Below are positions 31,400-42,735 of a stretch of DNA of 44,500 nucleotides, in pieces. The stretch is from the NCBI GenBank assembly GCA_018780145.1, contig JADMKA010000030.1:1-44500 (forward strand), in the 5' to 3' direction. The notes under the pieces were generated by a model. It was not told where the DNA came from and did no database searches. It was given only the letters and a program-made list of their open reading frames with translations. How positions within the stretch are numbered: position 1 is the first letter of the stretch; every line of letters starts with the position of its first letter. A program made the translations under genes and the position numbers. Source of the stretch: Vitreoscilla sp. (GTDB lineage Bacteria > Pseudomonadota > Gammaproteobacteria > Burkholderiales > Burkholderiaceae_C).

Positions 31400-32631
31400 C
31401 TCGCCAGCGTCACGGCCTGCCCGCCCGACACCACGCCGTGGCAGGGGTTGTGGCCGAAACGGTAGGCCAGTTCGTTCGGATGGTCCACATCCCAGAGCGC
31501 GAAATCGGCCCGGAAGCCGGCACGCAATTGCCCGTGGCTGGCACCCAGCCCCAGCGCCTGCGCGGCATGCCGCGTGACACCGGCCAACGCCTCCTCGGGC
31601 GCCAGGCGGAACAGCGTGCAGGCCATGTTGAGCATCAGCAGCAGAGAGAGCGTGGGCGAGGTGCCCGGGTTGTGGTCGGTGGCGATGGCCATCGGCACGC
31701 CGGCGGCGCGCAGCGCCGCGATGGGCGGCAGGGTCGTCTCGCGCAGGAAGTAATAGGCCCCCGGCAGCAGCATGGCCACGGTGCCCGAGGCAACCATCGC
31801 GGCGATGCCGTCGGCGCCCAGGAACTCCAGATGATCAGCGCTCAAAGCCTCATGCCGGGCAGCCAGCGCGGCGCCGCCGCTGTCGCTCAGCTGCTCGGCA
31901 TGCAGCTTCACCGGCAGGCCCAGTGCCCGTGCGGCCTGGAACACGCGCTCGATCTGCGCCGGGCTGAAGGCGATGCGCTCGCAGAAGCCGTCCACCGCGT
32001 CGACCAGGCCCTCGGCATGCCACTGCGGCAGCCAGCTGCAGACCGCGTCGATGTAGTCGTCGGCCCGGCCCTCGTACTCCGGCGGCAGCGCGTGGGCGGC
32101 CAGCGAGGTGGTGCGCACCGTCATCGGCAAGGCCTCGCCGACGCGGCGCGCCGCACGCAGGCAGCGCGCCTCATGGTCGAGCGACAGGCCGTAGCCGGAT
32201 TTGATCTCGATGGTGGTCACACCCTCGCCCAGCAAGGCATGGGCGCGGGCGAGGGCGCCGGCGAGCAGGTCGGCATCGCTGGCCGCGCGGGTGGCCGCCA
32301 CCGTGGAGCGGATGCCGCCGCCGGCGCGGGCGATCTCCTCGTAGCTGGCACCCTGCAGGCGCAACTCGAACTCGCGCGCCCGGTGGCCACCGTAGACCAG
32401 GTGGGTGTGGGCATCGATCAGGCCGGGTGTCACCACCTGGCCCTGCAGGTCCTGCTCCTCTGCCGGGGTGCCGAAGCGTGCCAGGGCCGCCGGCAGCTCG
32501 GCCTCGGGGCCCACCCAGGCAAGCGTGTCGCCCCGGCACAGCAGGGCGCCGTCGTCGACCCAGCCCCAGGGGACGCCGCTCGTCATCGTGGCCAGGCGGC
32601 CGTGGCGCCAGAGCTGCAGGCCGGTGCTCAT
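31396..32631 (-). CDS. hutI: Imidazolonepropionase HutI
   Basis: A 411-residue amidohydrolase that opens the imidazolone ring to N-formimidoylglutamate, the third step. Metal and substrate motifs are present: [59 protein letters not shown] and [11 protein letters not shown]. Length is normal. The start at 32631 overlaps hutD by ATGA. Confidence 0.95.
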   Translation of the reverse strand: MSTGLQLWRHGRLATMTSGVPWGWVDDGALLCRGDTLAWVGPEAELPAALARFGTPAEEQDLQGQVVTPGLIDAHTHLVYGGHRAREFELRLQGASYEEIARAGGGIRSTVAATRAASDADLLAGALARAHALLGEGVTTIEIKSGYGLSLDHEARCLRAARRVGEALPMTVRTTSLAAHALPPEYEGRADDYIDAVCSWLPQWHAEGLVDAVDGFCERIAFSPAQIERVFQAARALGLPVKLHAEQLSDSGGAALAARHEALSADHLEFLGADGIAAMVASGTVAMLLPGAYYFLRETTLPPIAALRAAGVPMAIATDHNPGTSPTLSLLLMLNMACTLFRLAPEEALAGVTRHAAQALGLGASHGQLRAGFRADFALWDVDHPNELAYRFGHNPCHGVVSGGQAVTLAR

Positions 32632-33191
32632 TCGGTGCCCTCCAAGGCCAGCCACCAGTTGCGCCCAGGCTCGGCCGGTACGAACTGCCAGGGCAGGGTG
32701 TCGTCGTCGGACCAGGCCAGCGCGCCGGCCGGCACGGCCACTGGCGTGTCGAGGCAGAGCAGCCGGCCCGCCACTGCCGTGAACACCCCTCGCCAACGGG
32801 CGCCCGCGCCGAGCGGCTCGCCCCCGGCGGCGGCGGTCATCATGGCGCGGCCGGCGGCCTGCCGCGCCATCAGGTTCAGGTCGCGCGTCGGGCCGTCGAG
32901 CAGGTGGCAGCCTGGCGCCTGTGCGCCGTCGAAGGCCAGTGGTGGGCTCGTCGGGGTGAGGGTCTTGCCGCCATCGGCCAGACCGAGCTGCACGCCCGCG
33001 CCGCTGAGCACGGCGAACCAGCGCTGCACGCCGGGGAAGGCGGAGAACGGCCCGTCGCGGTCGATGTCGGCCACGCTGACGCGGAGTTGCCACTCGCCAC
33101 CTGCCGGCCAGGCCAGCAGCTCGCGCGTCTGCCCGCCGCCGTTGCGCCAGGGCTGCGGCGCAACATGGTTGGAATCGACGAGGTGGATCAT
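32628..33191 (-). CDS. hutD: HutD/Ves-type cupin protein
   Basis: A 187-residue HutD family protein, a bicupin proposed from Pseudomonas work to limit the upper level of hut activity. The family opening [20 protein letters not shown], the [26 protein letters not shown] segment and [10 protein letters not shown] are clear. The start at 33191 overlaps hutC by ATGA and the end overlaps hutI by ATGA. A longer frame reaching 33827 is a shadow over hutC. Confidence 0.92.
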   Translation of the reverse strand: MIHLVDSNHVAPQPWRNGGGQTRELLAWPAGGEWQLRVSVADIDRDGPFSAFPGVQRWFAVLSGAGVQLGLADGGKTLTPTSPPLAFDGAQAPGCHLLDGPTRDLNLMARQAAGRAMMTAAAGGEPLGAGARWRGVFTAVAGRLLCLDTPVAVPAGALAWSDDDTLPWQFVPAEPGRNWWLALEGTE

Positions 33192-33907
33192 GGCGTGAAC
33201 TGCCCCTCGATCCCGTAGAGGTTGCCAGGGTGCACCAGGCGCGCCAGCGTGATCGCGCTGTCGGTGGTGAAGGTGCGGCGCACGATGATCAGGCAGGGCT
33301 CGGAGGCGGCGATGCCCAGCAGCTTGGCCTCTTGCTTCGTCGGCCGGGCGGCTTCGATCGAGTACTGGGCGCGCCACAGCGCGGTGGCCTCGAACAGGTA
33401 GTGCGTGGGCGTGGTGGTGGTGAAATCCTGCGACAGGTAATCCGGCGCGCAGGCGGGGTTCACGTAGCGGTCCTCGCACTGCAGCGGCACGCCGTTCTCC
33501 AGGTGCACGATCAGCGTGTGGAACACGGTGGCGCCGCTGGGCAGGCCCAGCTGCCCGGCCAGGCCCTCGGCGGCGGCGGTGGCCTCCTGCACGATCACCC
33601 GGGCATCGTGCCGGTGGCCGCGGTCGGCGATCTCGTCGTGCAGGTCGCGCAGGGTCAGCGTGGAGGAGACCTTGTGCAGTTGCGCGGCGAAGGTGCCCAC
33701 GCCCTGCACGCGGTCGATCAGGCCCTCGGCCTGCAGCTCGCGCAGCGCGCGGTTGACCGTCATCCGGCTGACACTGAACTGGGCCACCAGCTCGGCCTCG
33801 GAGGGCATCAGCACGCCGGGCGCCCAATCCCCGGCGGCCAGGCGGCCCTTGAGGTAGTGCTTGACCTGGGCGTAGGGCGCGAGACGGGGGGAGGCTGGGG
33901 AAACCAT
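33188..33907 (-). CDS. hutC: Histidine utilisation repressor HutC (GntR/HutC family)
   Basis: A 239-residue regulator. The N-terminal winged helix ([62 protein letters not shown]) is followed by the UbiC-type effector domain ([19 protein letters not shown]..., [17 protein letters not shown]). Urocanate is the usual inducer. The start at 33907 sits 9 bases from the dyad operator; earlier in-frame starts run through the operator and are rejected. HutC probably represses both its own operon and hutU. Confidence 0.94.
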   Translation of the reverse strand: MVSPASPRLAPYAQVKHYLKGRLAAGDWAPGVLMPSEAELVAQFSVSRMTVNRALRELQAEGLIDRVQGVGTFAAQLHKVSSTLTLRDLHDEIADRGHRHDARVIVQEATAAAEGLAGQLGLPSGATVFHTLIVHLENGVPLQCEDRYVNPACAPDYLSQDFTTTTPTHYLFEATALWRAQYSIEAARPTKQEAKLLGIAASEPCLIIVRRTFTTDSAITLARLVHPGNLYGIEGQFTP

Positions 33908-33915
33908 GGGGCTGG

Positions 33916-33951
33916 ATGCTACTTGCCTAAACTTGTCTAGACAAGTAGCAT
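33916..33951. promoter_or_regulatory. HutC operator with nested dyads
   Basis: A perfect 16-base palindrome ACTTGTCTAGACAAGT (33931-33946) lies in the hutC-hutU divergent promoter region and fits the known HutC core CTTGTNNNNACAAG. A second inverted repeat, ATGCTACTTG (33916-33925) with CAAGTAGCAT (33942-33951), shares the same right arm, so two left half-sites stand 10 bases apart. Confidence 0.85.
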
Positions 33952-33996
33952 TCACCCCCATTCGACGTGCCTGCCCCCTCTTTTGGAGCCCCCGCC

Positions 33997-35700
<1,704 letters not shown>

Positions 35701-35706
35701 AGCGGC

Positions 35707-36891
35707 TCAGGGCAACGGCAGCTTGATGAAGCGGGGGCGGTAGATGTCCACGCCACCCGCGCTGAAGTTCTCCCAGAAGTCGAACGTGTTCACGTGGTAA
35801 CTGATCAGCAACTCGCCAGGCGCCGACAAGTGCGGGTGCGCCTTGGCGCCGTACACGAAGGTGTCGGGCGTCAGGCCGTCCTCCGGGCAGGTCCAGACGA
35901 TGATCGGCGGGCCGAAAGGGCCCACCGGGGTGTCGCCGTAGCGCACCGCCACGCTGGCGCTCAGGGTGTCGAGCTGGTGCACCACCAGGTAGCGGCCATC
36001 GGGCAGGGGCGTCACGCTCAGCTCGGCGCCCATGCGGTTGGCCACTGGGGCCGAGCGGGTGATGTCGGTGCCCCAGCTCGTGCCGTTCCAGTAGCGGTAG
36101 GCCGCGCCGTCGGTCATGGCGTCCGGCTTCACCCGGGCCACAAGCAGCTTCTTGTTGTAGTCGTCCGAGCGCACGCCGTAGACATAGAGGAAGCCATCCG
36201 GGTTCGGCGCGCCGGCCGGTTTGGTCAGCGGCATCGTGGCCACGCCATAGGCGATCTCGCCGCGGCTGCCCACGCGCGGCGAGAACAGCGGCAGGCTGCG
36301 CCGCACATAGCCGCCCAGGAAGGGCGCCGGGTCGCTGGCCCTGGCGCTCACCAGATCCACGCCGTCTTGTGCGAAGTTGAACGGGCCGCCGTTGCCGGTC
36401 TTCATGCGCGACGCGTACAGGTGCAGCTTGCCCTTCCAGACCAGCCCGTCGCCGGGCCAGTACCACTGGCCGGCCTGCGTGGGGGCGACCAGCGACTGCG
36501 CCTGGTCCACGCCGTTGCCGCGCACGTTGAACTGCAAGGCGGCGGCATCCGGCGCGGCGCCGGTCAGCATCGCGCTGGTGTTGTTGACCATCTGCGTTCC
36601 GCCGATGCGGCTGCCGTCGGCGTTGACGCCCCCGACGAAGCTGTCGCTGAAGACGACGAAGGTCTTGGTGGCGGCGCCGCCGCCGAAGCGCTCGTCGCCG
36701 TTCATCGGGAGGGTGTAGACGCCATCGGCGCCGCTCCAGCCGAACCGCGTGCCGTAGGGTGCGGCAAACAGCTGCGTCCACTCCGGTGCCGCCACGGCGC
36801 TGTTCGGCGGCACGTCGGCCGCCAGCGCCAACCCATGTGTCTGCACGGCCAGCCAGCAGGCGGCGGCCGCGACGATTGATTTCCTGTTCAT
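35707..36891 (-). CDS. Exported DUF4185/DUF5005-like beta-propeller protein
   Basis: A 394-residue exported protein with a signal peptide (MNRKSIVAAAACWLAVQTHGLALA). The mature part looks like a five-bladed propeller of glycosidase type: FGWSGADGVYTLPM, FVVFSDSFVGGVNADGSR, WYWPGDGLVWKGKLHLYASRM, GFLYVYGVRSDDYNKKLLVARVKPD and ELLISYHVN. The gadget of an acidic residue near the start of repeats and LYVYG blades resembles DUF4185 or DUF5005 proteins, which bind or act on carbohydrates; which of the two I cannot settle. ATG at 36891 is used. It sits on the opposite strand between hutU and hutH, ending 6 bases from the hutU stop, and has no evident link to histidine use. Confidence 0.65.
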   Translation of the reverse strand: MNRKSIVAAAACWLAVQTHGLALAADVPPNSAVAAPEWTQLFAAPYGTRFGWSGADGVYTLPMNGDERFGGGAATKTFVVFSDSFVGGVNADGSRIGGTQMVNNTSAMLTGAAPDAAALQFNVRGNGVDQAQSLVAPTQAGQWYWPGDGLVWKGKLHLYASRMKTGNGGPFNFAQDGVDLVSARASDPAPFLGGYVRRSLPLFSPRVGSRGEIAYGVATMPLTKPAGAPNPDGFLYVYGVRSDDYNKKLLVARVKPDAMTDGAAYRYWNGTSWGTDITRSAPVANRMGAELSVTPLPDGRYLVVHQLDTLSASVAVRYGDTPVGPFGPPIIVWTCPEDGLTPDTFVYGAKAHPHLSAPGELLISYHVNTFDFWENFSAGGVDIYRPRFIKLPLP

Positions 36892-36922
36892 CAAACCATC
36901 TTAGCTGCGAGGTTCCATCGCC

Positions 36923-38470
36923 ATGACCGTGCTCACCCTCACCCCCGGCCAGTTGACGCTGGATCACCTGCAGGCCATCCACCGTGGCGGCGTCACCATC
37001 GCGCTGGCGGAGAGCTCGCGCGCGGCCATCGCCGCCAGCGCCGCCATCGTGCAGGCCGCGGCCGCGGGCGACGCACCGGTCTACGGCGTCAACACCGGCT
37101 TCGGCAAGCTGGCCAACCAGCGCATCAGCGCGGCCGACCTGGCCACGCTGCAGGTCAACCTGATCCGCTCGCACTCGGTGGGCGTGGGCGAGCCGCTCAG
37201 CCCGCCGGTGCTGCGCCTGATGCTGGCGCTGAAGGCAGCCAGCCTGGCGCGTGGCGCCTCGGGGGTGCGGCAGGTGGTGGTGGACACGCTGCTGGCGGTC
37301 TTCAACGCTGGCCTGGTGCCGTATGTGCCCAGCCAGGGCTCGGTGGGCGCGTCGGGCGACCTGGCCCCGCTGTCGCACATGACCCTGGCGCTGCTGGGCG
37401 AGGGCGAGATGCTGGTCGATGGCAAGCGCGTGCCCGCCGGCCCGGTGCTGGCCGAGGCCGGCATCGCCCCGCTGACGCTGGCGGCCAAGGAGGGCCTGGC
37501 GCTGATCAACGGCACCCAGACCAGTGCCTCGCTGGCGCTGCACGGCTTCCTCAGCTTCGAGCCGGTGCTCGAATCCGCGCTGGTGATCGGCGCCTTGACG
37601 GTGGACGCCGCACGCGGCAGCGACGGCCCGTTCGACCCGCGCATCCACGCCCTGCGCGGCCAACCCGGCCAGATCGACGTGGCGCAGTACTACCGCGCAC
37701 TGCTGGCCGGCAGCGCCATCCGCGCGTCACACGAAGAAGGCGACGACCGCGTGCAAGACCCGTACTGCCTGCGCTGCCAGCCGCAGGTGGTGGGCGCCTG
37801 CCTGGACCAGCTCCGCCATGCCTCGCTGGTGCTGGTGCGCGAAGCCAATGCGGTCACCGACAACCCCCTGGTCTTCGCCGACGATGGCGCCATGATCTCC
37901 GGCGGCAACTTCCACGCCGAGCCGGTGGCGCTGGCGGCCGACGCCATGGCGGTGGCCATCGCCGAGGTGGGTGCGATCGCCGAGCGCCGCATCGCGATGC
38001 TGATCGACACCAGCGTCTCGCGCCTGCCGGCCTTCCTGACCACCAATGCCGGCCTGAACAGCGGCTTCATGATCGCCCACGTCACGGCTGCCGCGCTGGC
38101 CAGCGAGAACAAGAGCCTGGCCCACCCGGCCAGCGTGGACAGCCTGCCCACCTCGGCCAACCAGGAAGACCATGTCTCGATGGCCACCTTCGCCGCCCGC
38201 CGCCTGCAGCCGATGATCGCCAACGTGGCACACATCCTGGGCATCGAACTGCTGGCCTCGGCACAGGGCATCGAGTTCCTGCGCCCGCTCACCAGTTCAC
38301 CCGCGCTGGAGCAGGCCCATGCGCTGCTGCGCGCGCAATGCGCCTCGATCGCCACCGACCGCTACATGGCACCCGAGATCGAGCGCGCCACCGCCCTGGT
38401 GACCGGCGGCGCGCTGTCCGGCGTGTTCCGCTCGATGCAGGGCCTGCCCACGCTGTGGGTGCCGGTTTGA
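36923..38470 (+). CDS. hutH: Histidine ammonia-lyase HutH
   Basis: A 515-residue lyase that deaminates histidine to urocanate, the first step. The MIO cofactor triad Ala-Ser-Gly is at 143-145 in [16 protein letters not shown]54 lies in [13 protein letters not shown], and the [12 protein letters not shown] and [14 protein letters not shown] segments are present. The start is 29 bases outside the divergent propeller gene; GCGAGG precedes it. With hutU, I, F and G the full pathway to glutamate is present; no dedicated histidine transporter is seen in the window. Confidence 0.96.
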   Translation: MTVLTLTPGQLTLDHLQAIHRGGVTIALAESSRAAIAASAAIVQAAAAGDAPVYGVNTGFGKLANQRISAADLATLQVNLIRSHSVGVGEPLSPPVLRLMLALKAASLARGASGVRQVVVDTLLAVFNAGLVPYVPSQGSVGASGDLAPLSHMTLALLGEGEMLVDGKRVPAGPVLAEAGIAPLTLAAKEGLALINGTQTSASLALHGFLSFEPVLESALVIGALTVDAARGSDGPFDPRIHALRGQPGQIDVAQYYRALLAGSAIRASHEEGDDRVQDPYCLRCQPQVVGACLDQLRHASLVLVREANAVTDNPLVFADDGAMISGGNFHAEPVALAADAMAVAIAEVGAIAERRIAMLIDTSVSRLPAFLTTNAGLNSGFMIAHVTAAALASENKSLAHPASVDSLPTSANQEDHVSMATFAARRLQPMIANVAHILGIELLASAQGIEFLRPLTSSPALEQAHALLRAQCASIATDRYMAPEIERATALVTGGALSGVFRSMQGLPTLWVPV

Positions 38471-38491
38471 GGCCTGGCCTCCATCGCCTGC

Positions 38492-38806
38492 TCAGGGTCG
38501 GACGGCAATCTCGTTCTTCACCGACTTCACCCCGTTGACATTGCGGGCGATGCCTTCGGCGGTGGACTTCTCGGTGGCGTTCTTGGCGAAGCCCGAGAGC
38601 ATCACGGTGCCGTTCAGGGTCTCGACACGGATGCTGGCGGCGTCGACGCTCTTGTTCTCGACGAACCGGCTCTTCACCTGGGTGGTGATGGTGGCGTCGT
38701 CGATGTAGGCCCCCACCGTTTCCTGCCCACGGTGGACGGCGCAGCCGGAGGCGCCCAGAAGGACCAGTGCCGAAAGCGAGGCGGCCAGGGTGTGACGAGC
38801 ATTCAT
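38492..38806 (-). CDS. BON-domain lipoprotein
   Basis: A 104-residue protein with a lipoprotein signal (LVLLGASGC, acylated Cys22) and a single BON domain (YIDDATITTQVKSRFVENKSVDAASIRVETLNGTVMLSGFAKNATEKSTAEGIARNVNGVKSVKNEIAV). BON domains occur in OsmY-like envelope proteins and contact phospholipid membranes. The gene converges on hutH, 21 bases apart, with no clear hairpin between. Osmotic or envelope stress control is likely by analogy only. Confidence 0.9.
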   Translation of the reverse strand: MNARHTLAASLSALVLLGASGCAVHRGQETVGAYIDDATITTQVKSRFVENKSVDAASIRVETLNGTVMLSGFAKNATEKSTAEGIARNVNGVKSVKNEIAVRP

Positions 38807-39010
38807 GGTGACTCTCCAGTCGGTGGGAAAAGCGGCGGTGCATCCGCCACATGCGGAAGCCCCATTGCCAATCTAGGCGAGCCGAAGCCGACGTTCTGTG
38901 CGCTATCGAACGCAGGGCAGCCGGCGACTTGTGCTGGGTCAACCCGGCACCAGGTGGCGCCGGCCTCGCCGCTATGCTGCGGCCTGTCCACGGTTCGGCG
39001 GGGGTTTCAC

Positions 39011-40747
39011 ATGGCGGCATCGAAATGGCAGCGTTGGTGTCTGGGTCTGGCCTGGGCCGGCGCCACGGCGGCCACGTCGCTGGCGGCTTCGGTGGCCCCG
39101 GTGGGCGCCGAGCACGGCATGGTGGTCACCGCCCAGCACCTGGCCACGAAAGTGGGCGTGGATGTGCTGCGCCGTGGTGGCAACGCGGTGGATGCGGCGG
39201 TGGCGGTGGGCTACGCGCTGGCGGTGGTCTACCCGGCGGCGGGCAACCTGGGTGGCGGCGGCTTCATGACCCTGCACCTGGCGGATGGCCGCGAGACCTT
39301 TCTCGACTTCCGTGAGAAGGCCCCGCTGGCCGCCACGCCCGACATGTTCCTCGGCACCGACGGCCAGGTGGTGCCCGGCCGCAGCACCCGCGGCCACCTC
39401 GCCGTGGCGGTGCCCGGCACCGTCTCCGGCCTGGAGCTCGCGCGCAGCCGCTTTGGCAGCCTGCCGCGGGCCACGCTGATCGCGCCGGCGCTGGCCTACG
39501 CCGAGAAGGGGTTCGTGCTGGATGCCGGCGACGCGGCCCTGCTGGCCACCGCCACCGACGCCTTCCGCCAGGACCCGGCCAGCGCGGCCATCTTCCTGAA
39601 CCGGGGCCAGCCCTTCGAGGCTGGGCAGACCCTGGTGCAGCGTGACCTGGCCCGGACCCTGCGCGCCATCGCCCAACGCGGCCCCGACGGGTTCTACCAA
39701 GGCCCGGTGGCCACCGCATTGGTGGCCTCCAGCCGGGCCGGCGGCGGCCTGATCCGCCAGGCCGATCTGGCGCAGTACCGCACCCGCGAGATGAAGCCGG
39801 TCACCTGCGACTACCGCGGCCTGCGGGTGGTGTCGGCACCGCCGCCCAGCTCCGGCGGCGTGGTGCTGTGCGAGATGCTGCAGGTGCTGGAGGGCTACCC
39901 GCTGAAGGAGTGGGGTTGGGGCTCGGCGCGTGCCGTGCACCACCAGATCGAGACCATGCGCCACGCCTATCTCGACCGCAACACCTACCTGGGCGACCCG
40001 GATTTCGTCGACAACCCGGTCGAGCGCCTGCTCGACAAGGGCTATGCCGCGCAGATCCGCGCGGCCATCGACCCGGCCAAGGCGGGCGTCTCCAAAGAGC
40101 TGCGGCCCGGCGTGCCGCCGCACGAGCCGCAGGAGGGAAACAACACCACCCACTATTCGGTGGCGGACCGTTGGGGCAACGCGGTCTCGGTGACCTACAC
40201 GCTGAACGACTGGTTCGGCGCCAAGGTCACCGCCGCCGGCACCGGCGTGCTGCTGAACAACGAGATGGACGACTTCACCATCAAGCCGGGCGTGCCCAAC
40301 CTCTACGGCCTGGTGCAGGGCCAGGCCAACGCCATCGCGCCCGGCAAGCGGCCCTTGAGTTCGATGAGCCCGACGCTGCTCACGCGCGGCGGGCAGCCGC
40401 TGATGCTGCTGGGCACGCCGGGCGGCAGCCGCATCATCACCACCTTGCTGCACACCATCGTCAACGTGGTGGACCACGGCATGACGATGCAGGAGGCGGT
40501 GGATGCCCCACGCTTCCACCAGCAGTGGCTGCCCGAGCCCACCAACGTCGAGGCCTTCGCGCTGAGCCCGGACACCCGCGAGCTGCTGCTCGCCATGGGC
40601 CACCGCTTCGCCGGGCCGCAACCGGCCAACCACGTGGCGGCCATCCTGGTGGGCGCGCCCACGCTGGGCAGCAAGCCGGTCGGGGCGAACCGCTTCTACG
40701 GTGCCAACGACCCGCGCCGCGGCACCGGCCTGGCGGCCGGCTACTGA
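39011..40747 (+). CDS. ggt: Gamma-glutamyltransferase (periplasmic)
   Basis: A 578-residue Ntn-hydrolase made as a proenzyme. The start at 39011 gives a signal peptide ending near TSLAAS. The autocleavage site and nucleophile are at NNTTHYSVAD (T379), splitting large and small subunits; the PLSSMSPT and GTPGGSRIITT motifs that bind the gamma-glutamyl group are present. It cleaves gamma-glutamyl bonds of glutathione in the periplasm. A frame opening at 38732 runs through the BON gene on the other strand and is not coding. The 3' end overlaps the convergent regulator gene by 7 bases. Confidence 0.95.
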   Translation: MAASKWQRWCLGLAWAGATAATSLAASVAPVGAEHGMVVTAQHLATKVGVDVLRRGGNAVDAAVAVGYALAVVYPAAGNLGGGGFMTLHLADGRETFLDFREKAPLAATPDMFLGTDGQVVPGRSTRGHLAVAVPGTVSGLELARSRFGSLPRATLIAPALAYAEKGFVLDAGDAALLATATDAFRQDPASAAIFLNRGQPFEAGQTLVQRDLARTLRAIAQRGPDGFYQGPVATALVASSRAGGGLIRQADLAQYRTREMKPVTCDYRGLRVVSAPPPSSGGVVLCEMLQVLEGYPLKEWGWGSARAVHHQIETMRHAYLDRNTYLGDPDFVDNPVERLLDKGYAAQIRAAIDPAKAGVSKELRPGVPPHEPQEGNNTTHYSVADRWGNAVSVTYTLNDWFGAKVTAAGTGVLLNNEMDDFTIKPGVPNLYGLVQGQANAIAPGKRPLSSMSPTLLTRGGQPLMLLGTPGGSRIITTLLHTIVNVVDHGMTMQEAVDAPRFHQQWLPEPTNVEAFALSPDTRELLLAMGHRFAGPQPANHVAAILVGAPTLGSKPVGANRFYGANDPRRGTGLAAGY

Positions 40748-42048
40748 ACGCCCACGCCCCGGCCGAAGACCAGCGGCATCAGGTGGCGCGCGGCGCCGCC
40801 TTCGCCCAGCAGCACCGCGTTCGCCGGATCGCGCAGCACCATCGCCAGCATGCCGCAGCGCTCGTCGTAGGCCCGCTGCAGCAGGGCGGCGGCGCGCGCG
40901 TGTTCGCCCAGCGCTGCCAGTGGCGGCACGTAGAGCGTGGCCTCGCCGGTGCTGGTGCGCGAGCAGATCAATGACGTGTCGATGATGTCCAGCGCCGGTT
41001 CGCGCCGGCCCAGGCGGGCAAAGACCCAGGCCTGCACCGTCCACACGAAGGGCGGCGTGTCCGGCCCCTCGCCCAGGCGCCAGGCGGGGGCCTCCATCTC
41101 GGGCACCGGTGCCACCTGGGCCCGCATGGCCAGCTCGAAGGCCACCAGCAGCAGCTGGCCAGGGTGCTCGGCGACAGCCGCCTGCGCCTCCGCCACGGCC
41201 TCGGCGCCGCGGCCGGCCTGCACCAGCGCACGCGACAGCGTCATGCGCAGCAGGGGCGCGTGGGGCGACAGGCGCCGCGCCGCACGCAATTGCGCCACCG
41301 CCCGCTCGGCCTGGCCGGTGAAGAGCAGGTGGCGGGCGTGCACCAGCAGCGTGTCGGCATCCGGCGTGCCGTGCTGCAGGGCCTCGTCGTGGGCGGCGGC
41401 GGCCTCGTCGAAGCGCCAGGCCATGTCGAGCAGGGTGCCGCGGGCGCCGGCCAGGCCCGGGGTGGCGGGGTCGAGCGTGCGCGCTTCGTCGAGCACGCGC
41501 AGGCCCTCGGCCACCGCGGCGTCGGTGGGCAACTGGCCCCAGCCCACGGCGGCAGCCAGGGCCTCGGCCAGCGCCACCCGGGCCGGTGTGTAGCCGGGTT
41601 CACGGCCGCTCAGTTCACGCAGCAGATCGATGGCGCGGCCGATCGCCGCCGGCGTGCGCTGCTGGGCCAGCTGGCGTGCGTGCAAGTAAGCCTCCACCGT
41701 GGCCGGGCTCGCGTGGGTGGCGCCAGAGAGGCGGGTGTGGCCCGCCGCGGCCGGCTCGCTCTCCAGCCGGTAGCCGGTGCCATAGACCGACTCGATCGCC
41801 AGGCCCCAGGGTGCCAGCGTGCGCCGCAGGCGGCTGATGCTGCGCGCCAGGCTCTCGTCCGACATGCTGCCACCCGGCCAGGCGGCGCCGGCGAACGCCT
41901 CCTTGCTGACCACCGCCGGCCGCCGCTGCAGCAGCAGCGCCAGCACCGCGCGTTCCTTGGGGGGCAGCGGCAGCGGGCGGCCATTGGCGGTGGGGAAACC
42001 GTCGGGGTCGAGCGCCAGGGCGGCAGGCAGGGGTGGGCGGTTCGGCAT
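40741..42048 (-). CDS. Winged-helix (OmpR-type) DNA-binding protein with TPR repeats
   Basis: A 435-residue protein. Residues about 15-100 form a trans_reg_C winged helix (LPLPPKERAVLALLLQRRPAVVSKEAFAGAAWPGGSMSDESLARSISRLRRTLAP, then IESVYGTGYRLE). The rest is TPR-like helices (AIDLLRELSGREPGYTPARVALAEALAA and several following pairs). There is no receiver domain and no membrane helix, so it is a soluble relative of CadC/HilA-type regulators. The start at 42048 is the first that leaves the wing intact. It is divergent from the secreted protein at 42126, a possible target, and tail-to-tail with ggt. Confidence 0.85.
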   Translation of the reverse strand: MPNRPPLPAALALDPDGFPTANGRPLPLPPKERAVLALLLQRRPAVVSKEAFAGAAWPGGSMSDESLARSISRLRRTLAPWGLAIESVYGTGYRLESEPAAAGHTRLSGATHASPATVEAYLHARQLAQQRTPAAIGRAIDLLRELSGREPGYTPARVALAEALAAAVGWGQLPTDAAVAEGLRVLDEARTLDPATPGLAGARGTLLDMAWRFDEAAAAHDEALQHGTPDADTLLVHARHLLFTGQAERAVAQLRAARRLSPHAPLLRMTLSRALVQAGRGAEAVAEAQAAVAEHPGQLLLVAFELAMRAQVAPVPEMEAPAWRLGEGPDTPPFVWTVQAWVFARLGRREPALDIIDTSLICSRTSTGEATLYVPPLAALGEHARAAALLQRAYDERCGMLAMVLRDPANAVLLGEGGAARHLMPLVFGRGVGVQ

Positions 42049-42125
42049 GGTCAGGATTCGGTCAAGCTTGCCACAGCCGGGCTGGCTAGGATCGCGGCTT
42101 GCACATTCCCACGAGGAGCCCTGGC

Positions 42126-42722
42126 ATGTTGATGCGTACCCCCATGAAGGCCGCCCTGGCCGCCGCCCTGTTGTCCGTTGGCCTGGCCGCACAGGCAGGG
42201 ACCAAGACCGTCCCGTTGGTCGACACACCCGGACCCGGCGGCATCTTCGGCTACAACGGTTTCGACGTGTTCGTCGAGCAGAAGGTGGCGGCCCGCTTCA
42301 GCGTGCCGGACACTGGCGACCACCGGCTGGTGCGCGTCGGCATCTGGTTCATGAACAACAGCGACACCGAGCAGCGCACCGTGAACGTCTCGGTGCAGAC
42401 CGACGCGCTGGACGAGGGCGGCTCCGAATCGCTGCCCAGTGGCCGCCGGCTGGAGGCCTGGTCGGCCCCGGTGGCGACGGTGGGCTGGAACCCCGTCGAG
42501 CAGTTCTTCACCACCGTCAAGGGCCCGCGCCTGAAGGCCGGCCAGAACTACTGGGTAGTGGCCGCGTCGAAATCGCCGCCCTTCGTCGACCCGGTGTGGA
42601 CCTTCGCCAAGAACGGCAACATGGTCACCACCACCACCTACCAGGGAGCCTGGCAGACGGCCGGCAGCGGCGCCGCACTGACCCTGCGGGTGGACGCCCA
42701 CCCGGTGGCACCGCTGAACTGA
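42126..42722 (+). CDS. Small exported beta-rich protein (choice-of-anchor-like)
   Basis: A 198-residue exported protein. GAGGAG lies 8-10 bases before ATG 42126; a second start at 42144 (MKAALAAALLSVGLAAQA) gives a tidier signal peptide. The mature region (GIFGYNGFDVFVEQKVAARFSVPDTGDHRLVRVGIWFMNN...LKAGQNYWVVAAS) resembles the beta-sandwich seen in secreted choice-of-anchor proteins: aromatic and Thr rich, no cysteine, and no visible PEP-CTERM tail. The family is not certain. Its promoter region is shared with the divergent winged-helix/TPR regulator 77 bases away. Confidence 0.7.
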   Translation: MLMRTPMKAALAAALLSVGLAAQAGTKTVPLVDTPGPGGIFGYNGFDVFVEQKVAARFSVPDTGDHRLVRVGIWFMNNSDTEQRTVNVSVQTDALDEGGSESLPSGRRLEAWSAPVATVGWNPVEQFFTTVKGPRLKAGQNYWVVAASKSPPFVDPVWTFAKNGNMVTTTTYQGAWQTAGSGAALTLRVDAHPVAPLN

Positions 42723-42735
42723 GGGGCGGCTGCCG

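Noticed and set aside
38732-39010. Longer gamma-glutamyltransferase start upstream of 39011
   Set aside because: The extra segment overlaps the BON lipoprotein gene on the other strand and would bury the signal peptide at 39011.
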